64,000 nt of DNA from Bacillota bacterium (lineage in GTDB: Bacteria > Bacillota > Clostridia > Lachnospirales > Lachnospiraceae), in assembly GCA_023421075.1 (NCBI GenBank), contig JAEZUM010000092.1:21451-85450 (forward strand), in the 5' to 3' direction. Within the stretch, counting starts at the first letter, position 1. Each line of letters opens with the position of its first letter. Positions 8,590 to 17,278 of the stretch are shown here, one piece after another. The notes beneath the pieces are model-generated. The model saw only the letters and a list, made by a program, of their open reading frames with translations. It was not told the origin of the DNA and searched no databases. Position numbers and translations under genes: made by a program.

Positions 8590-9804
8590 CTACCTTGATA
8601 CCTTCTGAATCAATTCAACCACTCTTTCCGAAGCCCTACCATCATCAGCATGATTAAATTTACGATAAAAAGCGTTCTGTTTCTCCTGATATTGCATAGG
8701 GTCATACTCTTTAATCGCCGTAATCAGCTCTTCTGTCGTAAGTGTTACCGGTCCGGGCGCTTCTGCCAGAAAATCGAAATAAAAGCCTCTTAAGGTATCC
8801 TTATATTGTTCCAGGTCATAGCAAAAGAACAACATTGGTCTCTTCAGCAAGCTATAATCAAACATTACGGATGAATAGTCAGTGATCATCATATCGGATA
8901 CCAAATACAGATCCGCTATATCAAAGCTTAGATCACAGGAATAGACAAAGCCCTTATAAGGAGTCCAGTCCACCTGATCCATCACGAGATAATGATATTT
9001 AACAATCATCACAAACTCATCACTCAACTTATTCTGAAGTTCCTGAAAATCCAGCGGAGGATTGAATTTATAATTCCCCTTACCATAATACTCATTATCG
9101 CGCCAGGTAGGCGCATAAAGGATAATCTTCTTATCCAAAGGTAGTCCAAGCTGCTTCTTCAGCTGAGTTATATCTGCACTATTATTCTTAGCAAAGAGTA
9201 CGTCGTTTCTTGGGTAGCCGATCTCCAGCATCTCTTTGTCAAAAGCAAAGGCTCTGCGGAAAATCTCTGTTGAAAAACGATTCTGGGAAACCAGATAATC
9301 CCAGGTCTTTGCATTATCATAAAAGTTCTTCTTATAATTATCGATCCCTTTTTCACCCGCCATAAATACCGTATCCATATCTAGAGCAAGCTTTTTCAGC
9401 GGTGTTCCGTGCCAGGTCTGGATATAGGTGCAGCCCGGTCTCTTAATGATATACTTTGGCAGACGTGTATCACACACCCAGATTCCGGCGATTGCAAACA
9501 GGTAAAAATAGAATAATCTTGTTCTTTTAACCGCCTTTGCCGATCCCGGAAGAGGAGTATCAGGTTTTTCCAGGATAAAATAGCATCGATACTTCGTATC
9601 TAAGCCCTGGCGAACCATCTCCTCGTAGATTGCGCGTGGACTGCCAGTATAATTTCGACCCAGGTTACTTTCAAAAAGAATTATATTTTTGTTCAACGGA
9701 AGAACTCTGCAGGCTAATTTGTAAACCTTAATTACAATCGCCTTTAGTTTCTTCTTAACCTTCTTAATTCCTTTTTTTACAAACGTCATAGGGGATAAGT
9801 TCAT
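8590..9804 (-). CDS. CDP-glycerol glycerophosphotransferase family protein
   Basis: Second member of the TagF-like family in this operon (404 residues). It has a basic amphipathic N-terminus for membrane contact (KKGIKKVKKKLKAIVIK), YIQTWHGTPLKKLALD with the catalytic His, ILYAPTWRDNEYYGKG, and MITDYSSVMFDYSLLKRP near the C-terminus. It is closer to the C-terminal half of the fusion protein at 12096 than to the shorter neighbour at 7382. I start it at 9804 because GGAG lies six bases before that ATG; upstream in-frame ATGs lack a site. Likely cytoplasmic, membrane-associated, extending or priming the polymer. Confidence 0.86.
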   Translation of the reverse strand: MNLSPMTFVKKGIKKVKKKLKAIVIKVYKLACRVLPLNKNIILFESNLGRNYTGSPRAIYEEMVRQGLDTKYRCYFILEKPDTPLPGSAKAVKRTRLFYFYLFAIAGIWVCDTRLPKYIIKRPGCTYIQTWHGTPLKKLALDMDTVFMAGEKGIDNYKKNFYDNAKTWDYLVSQNRFSTEIFRRAFAFDKEMLEIGYPRNDVLFAKNNSADITQLKKQLGLPLDKKIILYAPTWRDNEYYGKGNYKFNPPLDFQELQNKLSDEFVMIVKYHYLVMDQVDWTPYKGFVYSCDLSFDIADLYLVSDMMITDYSSVMFDYSLLKRPMLFFCYDLEQYKDTLRGFYFDFLAEAPGPVTLTTEELITAIKEYDPMQYQEKQNAFYRKFNHADDGRASERVVELIQKVSR

Positions 9805-9893
9805 AAATTTCTCCATTCTACCGCAACTCCGCACGTTCATAATTGAAATCTTCATTTTTCAATATAACTACGGAACAACTCTGACCAGTGATA

Positions 9894-10295
9894 TTAGTTT
9901 TTCTTAGCACCAAGATTTAAGTCCTGCTTAATCTTTGTCGTTGAGATTCCATCGGTGCGAGGAAGATAAACCACCTCACAATAATCCTTTAAGAAATCAA
10001 ATTGTCCCTTCCAATCATCGCCCATAACAAAAACATCAATTTGATTATCCACGACATCCTGTATCTTCTGCTCCCAGGTATACTCCGGAATAACCTCATC
10101 TACATATTTGATTGCCTCAAGAATAATCTTACGATCCTCGTAGCAGTGATATGCTGTCTTATGCTTGATTGCATTGAATTCATCCGAGGAGAGAACTACC
10201 AGAAGGTAATCACCATACTCCTTCGCTCTTCGCAGTAGATTAATATGTCCTACATGAAGCAGGTCATAAGTTCCATAGGTAATAACTTTTTTCAT
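9894..10295 (-). CDS. tagD: glycerol-3-phosphate cytidylyltransferase
   Basis: Makes CDP-glycerol from CTP and glycerol 3-phosphate, supplying the three glycerophosphotransferases around it. At 133 residues it is the usual TagD length. Signature motifs are all present: YGTYDLLHVGH (nucleotide binding, HxGH), the family's central segment AIKHKTAYHCYEDR, and RTDGISTTKI close to the end. The ribosome site is weak (AGAG), so translation may depend on upstream reading. Its presence strongly supports reading this operon as a glycerol-phosphate polymer system rather than generic polysaccharide synthesis. Confidence 0.93.
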   Translation of the reverse strand: MKKVITYGTYDLLHVGHINLLRRAKEYGDYLLVVLSSDEFNAIKHKTAYHCYEDRKIILEAIKYVDEVIPEYTWEQKIQDVVDNQIDVFVMGDDWKGQFDFLKDYCEVVYLPRTDGISTTKIKQDLNLGAKKN

Positions 10296-10435
10296 CGTTG
10301 ATTATGCTCTGTTCGAAATCTTCGTTCCGCTCGAGCATTTCCTCCTTTCAAATTTACACCGAAGTGCATTTTAAACAAACCCATCTATATACCTTGTTCC
10401 CATATCAAACCAACAACAGCATGGTTGGCAGAAAT

Positions 10436-11179
10436 CTATACTTCGTTAATCTTGGCTTCGTAGATCATACTGACATCACTAACCTTTCCCTTGGCAATGA
10501 GTCTCCCCTTCTCAAGGAGAATTGCACAGTTGCAGAGTCTGTTTACCTGCTCCAGAGAGTGAGATACAAACAATACGGTTACTCCGCTATCAAACATATC
10601 CTTTATCTTCTTCTCGCTCTTCTTACGAAACTTTGCATCACCAACCGCCAGAACCTCGTCCAGGATTAATATCTCCGGCTTGACGATGGTAGCAATGGAA
10701 AATCCAAGTCTTGCTTTCATACCCGAGGAATAATTCTTCACCGGGACATTGATAAAATCACCCAGTTCGGAAAACTCAACGATCTCATTGTATTTTTCCT
10801 TGATAAAATCCCTGGGATAGCCGAGAACCGCACCATAGAGATAGATATTCTCCGCTCCGGTGTACTGTGGATCAAAGCCGGCTCCTAACTCAAGCAGAGG
10901 AACAATTTTCCCTTTAATGGACACGCTGCCCTCTGTGGCCTTTAATACTCCGGCAATAATCTTAAGCAGAGTACTTTTTCCGGCGCCGTTTAAACCCAAG
11001 ATACCGAGCCTGTCTCCTTTATTTAACTTGAAGGATACATTATGCAACGCCCAGAATTCCTGATATCTCAGTTCGTTCTTAAGCATTTTTATAAAATATT
11101 CCTTTAGATTATCAACTTTATTCTCCATCAGGTTGAATTTCATACTGACGTTATCAACCACTAATACTTCTTCTTTCAC
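10436..11179 (-). CDS. polysaccharide/teichoic acid ABC exporter, ATP-binding subunit
   Basis: ATPase that powers export of the finished lipid-linked polymer with the permease at 11220. Order of motifs: FWALHNVSFKLNKGDRLGILG, Walker A GLNGAGKST (about 62-70), a Q-loop region, signature SSGMKARLGF (about 151-160), Walker B ILILDEVLAVGD and the switch His in FVSHS. This matches TagH/Wzt ATPases. Its 247 residues stop at the ATPase core, so it lacks the C-terminal domain of longer TagH or Wzt proteins. The start is GTG, 5 nt after GGAGG. A 40-nt gap separates it from the permease. Confidence 0.92.
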   Translation of the reverse strand: MKEEVLVVDNVSMKFNLMENKVDNLKEYFIKMLKNELRYQEFWALHNVSFKLNKGDRLGILGLNGAGKSTLLKIIAGVLKATEGSVSIKGKIVPLLELGAGFDPQYTGAENIYLYGAVLGYPRDFIKEKYNEIVEFSELGDFINVPVKNYSSGMKARLGFSIATIVKPEILILDEVLAVGDAKFRKKSEKKIKDMFDSGVTVLFVSHSLEQVNRLCNCAILLEKGRLIAKGKVSDVSMIYEAKINEV

Positions 11180-11219
11180 GAAATCCTCCGTTCTATGATG
11201 CGCCCCTGCTCCATCCGGA

Positions 11220-11996
11220 CTAAATATTTAGAATAAACTTATCCTGCTTTTTATAGAACATGAATATACCGATCAATAATGTTCCAAAGCTATATACTAC
11301 CGAAAGAACCAATGATAAATGATCAAACGGAGCACCAAAAACCGCATTTCTGAAGTTATTGATAATTACATATAATGGGTTTAGTTTAAATAGCCACACC
11401 TTTTCACCTAACTCCAAATTATCTACCTTATAGAAGATTGCACTCAGATACATGATTATCATCAGAACTACGCTCCACAGATATTCAAGATCCCGGAAGA
11501 ATACCGCCATGGTTGCCAGAATCATCCCTGCTCCTAAGGCCAACACCAAAAGGAAAAACATCGGAAGAACAATTTGTAAAAGGTATATTGTAGGCATTAC
11601 TTTAAAAATAAATGCAGCGAAAAATAATACGATCAGCGAGATCAAGAAAATAACGTAATTTGACAATACTGCCGCAAAGGGATAGATATACTTAGGTACA
11701 TATACCTTCTTGATCATAGCACTGTTGCTGCGGATGGATTTCATCGCAGCCTTGGTAGAATTCGCAAAGAAGGTATATAGCAATCGACCGGTCAATATGT
11801 ATACCGGAAATTGCGGATCCGATTTACCCAGTACAAAGCCAAAGACAAAAGCCAATACTGCTGTGGTCAGAATAGGTTCTAACAAGGTCCAAAATATACC
11901 CAGATAGGATCTGCGATATTTCAGCTTTATTTCCTTCTTTACCAGCTCCCCTAATAGAAAGCGGTATTTATTAAAATTCAACCATGCGCTCTTCAC
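11220..11996 (-). CDS. polysaccharide/teichoic acid ABC exporter, permease subunit
   Basis: ABC-2 type permease with about six membrane helices and the usual amphipathic N-terminus. The stretch IKLKYRRSYLGIFWTLLEP is characteristic of TagG/Wzm proteins that flip lipid-linked polymers outwards. At 258 residues it is the normal length. It starts with GTG six bases after GGGAGG. It pairs with the ATPase directly downstream. Both sit between the largest glycerophosphotransferase and tagD, so the likely cargo is the glycerol-phosphate polymer. Confidence 0.91.
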   Translation of the reverse strand: MKSAWLNFNKYRFLLGELVKKEIKLKYRRSYLGIFWTLLEPILTTAVLAFVFGFVLGKSDPQFPVYILTGRLLYTFFANSTKAAMKSIRSNSAMIKKVYVPKYIYPFAAVLSNYVIFLISLIVLFFAAFIFKVMPTIYLLQIVLPMFFLLVLALGAGMILATMAVFFRDLEYLWSVVLMIIMYLSAIFYKVDNLELGEKVWLFKLNPLYVIINNFRNAVFGAPFDHLSLVLSVVYSFGTLLIGIFMFYKKQDKFILNI

Positions 11997-12046
11997 TCGT
12001 AACCTCCCGTGCTACCTTTTTATCGTAGCTTGAATAACATCATTAC

Positions 12047-12082
12047 TAGTGCGAAAATATTCTTTAGAATACTGTCGCACTA
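12047..12082. other. hairpin between the fusion transferase and the exporter permease
   Basis: Arms TAGTGCGA / TCGCACTA with inner pairing TATTCT / AGAATA. On the minus strand no T-run follows, so it is more likely an mRNA stability or processing element within the operon than a terminator. Confidence 0.45.
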
Positions 12083-12095
12083 ATTTCGATACCAT

Positions 12096-14507
12096 TTATT
12101 TATTATTACCGTTCATAAAGACTGATTTTACCACGTTTTCTGCTGCATGTCCATCTTCCCAGCCACAAAATCTTTGATAAAATTCATCATATCTTTGTTT
12201 ATATTCACGAGATATCTCATCAATGTTCAAAATCGCATCAATAACCGACTCTGTTGTATATAGCAGAGGTCCCGGTACCAGCTCCTCAATATCGAAGTAA
12301 AATCCTCGCAGGATATCTCTATACTTCTCTAAATCATAGGTATAGAACAGCATAGGTCGCTTCAGATTGGCATAATCAAAGAACACGGAGGAATAGTCCG
12401 TAATCAAAATATCCGAGATCAAATACAATTCTGATATATCATCATATTTACTTAAATTATAGGCAAACCCGTTAAAAGAGCTAACATCGATGGAATCTGC
12501 GATAAAATAATGGGTACGAAGTAATACGACGTACTCCTCTCCAAGACGCTCCTGCATCCTCTTTAGATCTAAATGCAGTTCAAACTTATATTGTCCTTTT
12601 CCGTAGAACTCATCATCTCTCCAGGTCGGTGCATAGAGTATTGTCTTCTTATCGGCAGGAATCCCAAGTTGTCTGCGAATTCTTTCCGCGATACGATCCT
12701 TATCCGGAGAATGCATGATGTCATTTCTGGGATAACCAACCTCCAGAAGCTCGTTATCATACATAAAGCAACGTCGGAAGGTCTCACTGCAGAAGGCGTT
12801 GGGAGCAATCAGATAGTCCCAGGCGCGGCTCTGTTTATACATCTGCTGCTTATACTTGGGGGATGCAGAGGTTATTTCCTCCAGATCGAACACCAGCTTC
12901 TTCAGAGGAGTACCATGCCAGGTCTGTAAGAAGTAGCTTCCTTCTCTTTTCTCTGCCCACTCCGGTTGTCTTACATTAAAGACAAAGTATTGGCATCTTG
13001 CAAGATAATAATAGTATTTCAGGGAGAACCTCTTGATTTTCTTATGCTTATAAGGAATCTTCGTATTTGGCTTATCTATGACCCAAATGAATCTATAATT
13101 ATCACCATAGTTCTTAGCCAAGTATTCATAAATATATTTCGAATTACCGGAATAACTCTTACCAAAAAAGCTTTCAAAGAGAACAGAATTCTTTATTAAC
13201 GGGCGCTTCAAAAATACCTTTAAATAGAGTGTCTTATATAATGTTCGTTTGTCATGAAGAATCCTTTTGATCTTCTTGTAGGCAAGGTTTACCTTAACAA
13301 TTCTCTGTGACCGCTTTACATTCTTATCAAGGAGTGCTTTAATAATCTGCCTTTTGTAGCCCTTCAAAGGCCTAAAAATCCGTGGATTCATCTGTCCGAT
13401 AATTTCACTCATACGGAGGAAGTATTCCTTACGCCATGCAGGATTCTTGCTTCGCTTTAGCTTTGGTGCAAACACCTTGGTATAATAGGTGATATATTTA
13501 TTATCAAATTGATCTCTTATCTCAGAATTTTTGGAAATTCTTCGTGTCGTCTCATAATAGGTCTCCACAAATTCCTGGAACCGATTAGGATCTTTTATCT
13601 GTGAAAGAGATGGAAAGTTAATCGCATCATTATGTTTTCTCTTAATGTACTTCGCTGAAAAACATTTATATAATTTGTTCGTCTTCGATAAAGCTTCCAC
13701 AAGAAATGGTACATCTGACATATAAACCAAATTCTCCGGAAAACGAATTCTATTCTCTTCAAGAAAGCTTCTCTTAAATAAAATACCAAGAACCGAGATG
13801 TTACGCACACCCTTACGCTTGGCAATTAAGATTCGATATGCCTGGATTTTATTCTCGTCGTACCGATCTAATTGTTCCTCTGACCTTCTGTTGCCGAATT
13901 TTGTATATTTCAGAGCCTGTCTTCGACGATACGCTTCCTCTAAGACATCGTGAGAATCATGCTCCTCCGATGTATCCTCCGTATTCTCTCCATCATCAGA
14001 TTCCCCGTGATGATCCTTGGAACCATGACGGTCGACATCATTTTCCGCCCGTGACTCAGCGGAATTAAAAGAACCCGCTTCACTATCTTCTTCCTCATCA
14101 TCGGTATCCTGCTCCTCATTACGTAACAGAAATACACTTCTGCCAAACCAGGTAGACTCCTTCTTACCGTAGACAATATCATCACCCTGTTCGCTTGCAG
14201 CAAGCACCAGATTCTCTATAGTATTGCCATACAGATAATCATCACTGTCCAGAAAATACACATAATCTCCGGTAGCCTGATCGAGGCCCAGATTTCTGGC
14301 AGCAGCCACACCGGTTTTACTCTGAAGGTGGTGAACTTGAATGGATAACTCATTATAATCCGAAAGGCATTCCAGTTCATTCATATCCACATGATCACAG
14401 ATCAAAAGTATTTCCATGTCACAACCGGCTTGCTCCTTAAGACTGTCCAGACAATCTCTTAAATAAGCTTCACCTCTTTGAAAGGGAACTATAATACTTG
14501 TTTTCAT
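12096..14507 (-). CDS. GT2 glycosyltransferase fused to CDP-glycerol glycerophosphotransferase
   Basis: Two enzymes in one 803-residue chain. Residues ~1-130 are a family 2 glycosyltransferase: SIIVPFQRGEAYLRDCLDSL, GVAAARNLGLDQATGDYVYFLDSDD with the metal-binding DSD. An unusually acidic, His/Asp/Glu-rich segment follows (about 135-195), then the remainder of the GT2-like region with FKRSFLEENRIRF. Residues ~440-800 are a TagF-like transferase: FLQTWHGTPLKKLVFD, TILYAPTWRDDEFYGKG, ILITDYSSVFFDYANLKRP. The pair could build a repeating sugar plus glycerol-phosphate unit on one lipid carrier. GGAGG lies 10 nt ahead of the ATG. It is the first gene of the operon running to 7382. Confidence 0.9.
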   Translation of the reverse strand: MKTSIIVPFQRGEAYLRDCLDSLKEQAGCDMEILLICDHVDMNELECLSDYNELSIQVHHLQSKTGVAAARNLGLDQATGDYVYFLDSDDYLYGNTIENLVLAASEQGDDIVYGKKESTWFGRSVFLLRNEEQDTDDEEEDSEAGSFNSAESRAENDVDRHGSKDHHGESDDGENTEDTSEEHDSHDVLEEAYRRRQALKYTKFGNRRSEEQLDRYDENKIQAYRILIAKRKGVRNISVLGILFKRSFLEENRIRFPENLVYMSDVPFLVEALSKTNKLYKCFSAKYIKRKHNDAINFPSLSQIKDPNRFQEFVETYYETTRRISKNSEIRDQFDNKYITYYTKVFAPKLKRSKNPAWRKEYFLRMSEIIGQMNPRIFRPLKGYKRQIIKALLDKNVKRSQRIVKVNLAYKKIKRILHDKRTLYKTLYLKVFLKRPLIKNSVLFESFFGKSYSGNSKYIYEYLAKNYGDNYRFIWVIDKPNTKIPYKHKKIKRFSLKYYYYLARCQYFVFNVRQPEWAEKREGSYFLQTWHGTPLKKLVFDLEEITSASPKYKQQMYKQSRAWDYLIAPNAFCSETFRRCFMYDNELLEVGYPRNDIMHSPDKDRIAERIRRQLGIPADKKTILYAPTWRDDEFYGKGQYKFELHLDLKRMQERLGEEYVVLLRTHYFIADSIDVSSFNGFAYNLSKYDDISELYLISDILITDYSSVFFDYANLKRPMLFYTYDLEKYRDILRGFYFDIEELVPGPLLYTTESVIDAILNIDEISREYKQRYDEFYQRFCGWEDGHAAENVVKSVFMNGNNK

Positions 14508-14785
14508 GTTTTTTTGTCCTCCATGTGTTTTGGAATCGTGTCATCCTCCAGTAACCATAGCATAGGAATTATAGCATTTTAAGGAAAGATAGTCAAGTTT
14601 CGCACCCTTTTCACGTTTCCAGAACTTTCTAATTAATTAGATTCTTGCCCAAGAAATTACTTTTTAACAAAAATCTTCCAATCACATGTTAGACGAGAAA
14701 AGTGCCATTATTGTGGCAAAATAGCATCAAAAAGTTCTAAAATGTATTTATCGATGCCTAGCAATGTTTCCTTCCCAACAAAATA

Positions 14786-14806
14786 GGGGGTGTATACAAC
14801 ACCCCC
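14786..14806 (-). terminator. rho-independent terminator of leuA
   Basis: Arms GGGGGTGT / ACACCCCC around a 5-nt loop, followed on the minus strand by TATTTTG. It begins 33 nt past the leuA stop. The rest of 14508-14839 holds only the upstream region of the fusion transferase, with a small dyad (TGCCA / TGGCA) near 14710-14730. Confidence 0.75.
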
Positions 14807-14839
14807 AAAAGCTCTACTACAAATCTTCTTATATTAACC

Positions 14840-16507
14840 TTAATTCAATCCCAAACGATTCAGTGCACTGAAGATTGCCCGGATGGAAGCACGTGTGATA
14901 TTGGAGCTAACACCAACACCAAAGGTTGTTCTTCCGGTTCTCATATCCACCATTTGGATATAGGCAGCCGCTTGTGCATTTGCGCCACCACCAAGCGCAT
15001 GCTCGGTATAGTCAAGAACCTTGATTTCAATCCCAAGCTCCATCATCAAGCCTCGCTGAACCGCATCAATCGGTCCGTTACCGGAGGCAACAAAGGTCTT
15101 CTCGACCCCGTTATTGGTGTAAACAACCTCAGCCTTGGTACAGGATTCGTCACGATCGGTAAGATCTTCGATTCTACATTTATTAAAGTGTAACGGCTCC
15201 TTCTTCTCCAGATAGCAAGCCCTAAATTCATTCATAATCTGATCCGGTGTAATCTCACCCTTTGTCTCGGATAATTTCTGAATCACATCAGCAAATTCTT
15301 TATGCATACCCTTAGGCAGCTTGAAACCGAAGTAATTCTCCATAATAAAAGCAACACCACCCTTACCGGATTGGCTGTTAATTCGAACAATCGGCTCATA
15401 CTGCCTTCCGATGTCCGAAGGATCGATGGGAAGATAGGGAACAGCCCATAAAGCGCTGTTACGCTCTTTCATCGCCTGAATACCTTTATTAATAGCATCC
15501 TGATGAGAACCTGAGAATGCGGTAAATACCAGTTTACCCGCATATGGATGTCTTTCATGTACTCTCATTTTACAAAGACGTTCATATGCTTCAATAATTT
15601 CATTAATATTATCAATAACCAGCTCGGGATTAATTCCCTGTGAAAACATGTTGTAAGCCAAGGTTAAGATATCAACATTACCCGTCCGTTCCCCATTGCC
15701 AAATAAGGTTCCCTCCACACGGTCAGCGCCTGCCAAAATCGCCAGCTCAGCGATCGCTACCCCTGTACCACGGTCATTATGGGGATGAACACTTAAGATA
15801 ATAGAATCACGGTTCTTAAAATGACGACTCATCCACTCAATCTGATCAGCATACACATTTGGCGTATTCATCTCAACGGTAGCAGGAAGATTAAAGATAA
15901 TCTTCTTCTCCGGCGTAGGCTCCCAGATATCCTGTACTGCAGTACATACCTCTAAGGCGTAATCCACTTCGGTTCCGCTAAAGCTCTCCGGTGAATACTC
16001 CAGGATAATCTCTCCGGGAAAATGCTTTGCATATTCCTTTACAAGCTTTGTTCCCTCGATTGCGATCTGTTTGATTTCTTCCCTGGACATATGGAAGACA
16101 ACATCTCTTTGTAATGTGGACGTAGAGTTATAAATATGCACAATCGCTCGCTTTACTCCTTCCAAGGACTCAAAGGTTCTTTTCAGCAGATGCTCTCTAC
16201 ACTGTACCAGAACCTGCACCGTAACATCGTCCGGAATTAATTTGCGATCGACCAGCTGTCTCAAAAAATCGAATTCAATCTGTGATGCAGAAGGAAAACC
16301 TACCTCAATCTCTTTAAAGCCCAGCTTTACTAACAATTGAAAGAATTCTACCTTCTCTTCCACCACCATAGGTTCGATTAATGCCTGATTACCATCTCTT
16401 AAATCCACACTACACCAGATCGGTGCTTTCTCAATCTGCTTACCCGGCCATTGTCTTTCGGATAAATTCACAATAGGGTTTCTTTGATATCTTTTAAAAT
16501 TCAACAT
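14840..16507 (-). CDS. leuA: 2-isopropylmalate synthase
   Basis: First committed step of leucine synthesis: acetyl-CoA plus 2-oxoisovalerate gives 2-isopropylmalate. The 555-residue length and motifs fit the longer (type 2) LeuA: WCSVDLRDGNQAL near the N-terminus (metal-binding Asp), EVGFPSASQIEFDF, SVHPHNDRGTGVA (metal-binding HxH) and GTLFGNGERTGNVD. The C-terminal regulatory domain (about 430-555) contains ALGGGANAQAAAYIQ, the part that binds leucine for feedback inhibition. The start is fixed by GGAGG eight bases before ATG. It stands alone between terminators, with a ~350-nt leader that holds a hairpin and a terminator-like stem. Confidence 0.95.
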   Translation of the reverse strand: MLNFKRYQRNPIVNLSERQWPGKQIEKAPIWCSVDLRDGNQALIEPMVVEEKVEFFQLLVKLGFKEIEVGFPSASQIEFDFLRQLVDRKLIPDDVTVQVLVQCREHLLKRTFESLEGVKRAIVHIYNSTSTLQRDVVFHMSREEIKQIAIEGTKLVKEYAKHFPGEIILEYSPESFSGTEVDYALEVCTAVQDIWEPTPEKKIIFNLPATVEMNTPNVYADQIEWMSRHFKNRDSIILSVHPHNDRGTGVAIAELAILAGADRVEGTLFGNGERTGNVDILTLAYNMFSQGINPELVIDNINEIIEAYERLCKMRVHERHPYAGKLVFTAFSGSHQDAINKGIQAMKERNSALWAVPYLPIDPSDIGRQYEPIVRINSQSGKGGVAFIMENYFGFKLPKGMHKEFADVIQKLSETKGEITPDQIMNEFRACYLEKKEPLHFNKCRIEDLTDRDESCTKAEVVYTNNGVEKTFVASGNGPIDAVQRGLMMELGIEIKVLDYTEHALGGGANAQAAAYIQMVDMRTGRTTFGVGVSSNITRASIRAIFSALNRLGLN

Positions 16508-16703
16508 AATAACATCCTCCAATAATATGATTAATTTCGCAACTTAATTACATCATATTAACGACGGAGTCGATAAATCACGCTGTATAACTTGATAATA
16601 AATAACTTGGTATTATCTACTCGAGTCCCAACTACATCAGATCCTTTCCTTTTTATATTCATAAAAGTAATGATAAATACTTTTTATGTTCCTTTATTTA
16701 CAG

Positions 16704-16730
16704 AAAAGCATCCGCTTCGCGGACGCTTTT
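16704..16730 (-). terminator. terminator-like stem inside the leuA leader
   Basis: On the minus strand AAAAGCGTCCGC pairs with GCGGATGCTTTT (one G-U) around a GAA loop. It ends ~195 nt before the leuA start and ~130 nt after the predicted transcript start. It could be an attenuator, or the end of a separate small RNA. On the plus strand the stem has an A-C mismatch but a longer T run; no plus-strand gene precedes it. Confidence 0.55.
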
Positions 16731-16810
16731 TTATCACAGTTTAACAGCCCAATCCGTTGCACGGACAGCAGATTAACGCTTTAATCCATTAAAGCTGACG
16801 GTTAGGAGTA

Positions 16811-16864
16811 CACCACAAGATAGCTGATAAGCCCCTACTTGGTAATATCGCTGTCTACATGGTG
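16811..16864 (-). ncRNA. structured RNA at the start of the leuA leader
   Basis: A long imperfect hairpin: CACCATG.AGA.AGC.GATA pairs with TATC.GCT.TCT.TGTGGTG, with a 16-nt loop. The predicted transcript start falls at its first bases. A second small hairpin (GCTTTAAT / ATTAAAGC, near 16781-16798) and TCCGT/ACGGA (near 16753-16765) follow before the terminator-like stem. No T-box sequence or known riboswitch core was recognised. Confidence 0.4.
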
Positions 16865-16867
16865 TTT

Positions 16868-16897
16868 AGAATATATTCAAATATTAGTAAATGTCAT
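16868..16897 (-). promoter_or_regulatory. predicted promoter of the leuA leader
   Basis: On the minus strand: -35 ATGACA (16892-16897), an 18-bp spacer and -10 TATTCT (16868-16873). It places the transcript start at about 16861. Confidence 0.4.
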
Positions 16898-16905
16898 TGT
16901 TAGAT

Positions 16906-16940
16906 AAGGTCACTATCCATTAACCTTTGATAGTGACCTT
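16906..16940 (-). terminator. hairpin after the HPr gene
   Basis: Perfect 12-bp arms (AAGGTCACTATC / GATAGTGACCTT) with an 11-nt loop, 30 nt past the HPr stop. The T-run is poor, so termination may be partial. Confidence 0.5.
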
Positions 16941-16970
16941 CATTATAGCATTAGGAAAATTCTTTTACAA

Positions 16971-17249
16971 CTACTTTTTAATAAATTCATCCCCCAGACC
17001 GCACTTTATCATATTACTTAGCACATTCAGAGCTTCTGTCTCGTCCGGACCTTCACAGATTAAATCAATTTCATCACCATGTTTTACACAAGCGGATAAG
17101 ACTCCTAATACACTCTTTGCATTCACGGATTTATCGCCAAGTCGGATCGTCACGCTCGCTTTAAAATCAATTGCTCTATTACATAATACACTGATTGGTC
17201 TTAAATGTAATCCAGCGGGTATATCAATCAATATTTTCGTACTAACCAT
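16971..17249 (-). CDS. ptsH: HPr-family phosphocarrier protein
   Basis: Small cytoplasmic protein of the sugar phosphotransferase system. The 92-residue product keeps the phosphorylated His in AGLHLRPI (HPr usually reads GIHARP) and the regulatory Ser in AKSVLGVLS, the site used by HPr kinase in Firmicutes. The changed residues around the His suggest it may be an HPr paralog rather than the main one. The start is set by AGGAGG six bases before ATG; eight extra in-frame codons upstream lack a site. It lies 29 nt after cdaR on the same strand, so it is probably the last gene of the cda transcript. Confidence 0.85.
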   Translation of the reverse strand: MVSTKILIDIPAGLHLRPISVLCNRAIDFKASVTIRLGDKSVNAKSVLGVLSACVKHGDEIDLICEGPDETEALNVLSNMIKCGLGDEFIKK

Positions 17250-17278
17250 GTGATACCTCCTATCATTGGTCAATGCTG

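Noticed and set aside
16508..16900. T-box or ppGpp/PRPP (ykkC) riboswitch ahead of leuA
   Set aside because: No T-box core (TGG.ACCGCG), no specifier/AG-bulge pattern and no ykkC core motifs could be found.
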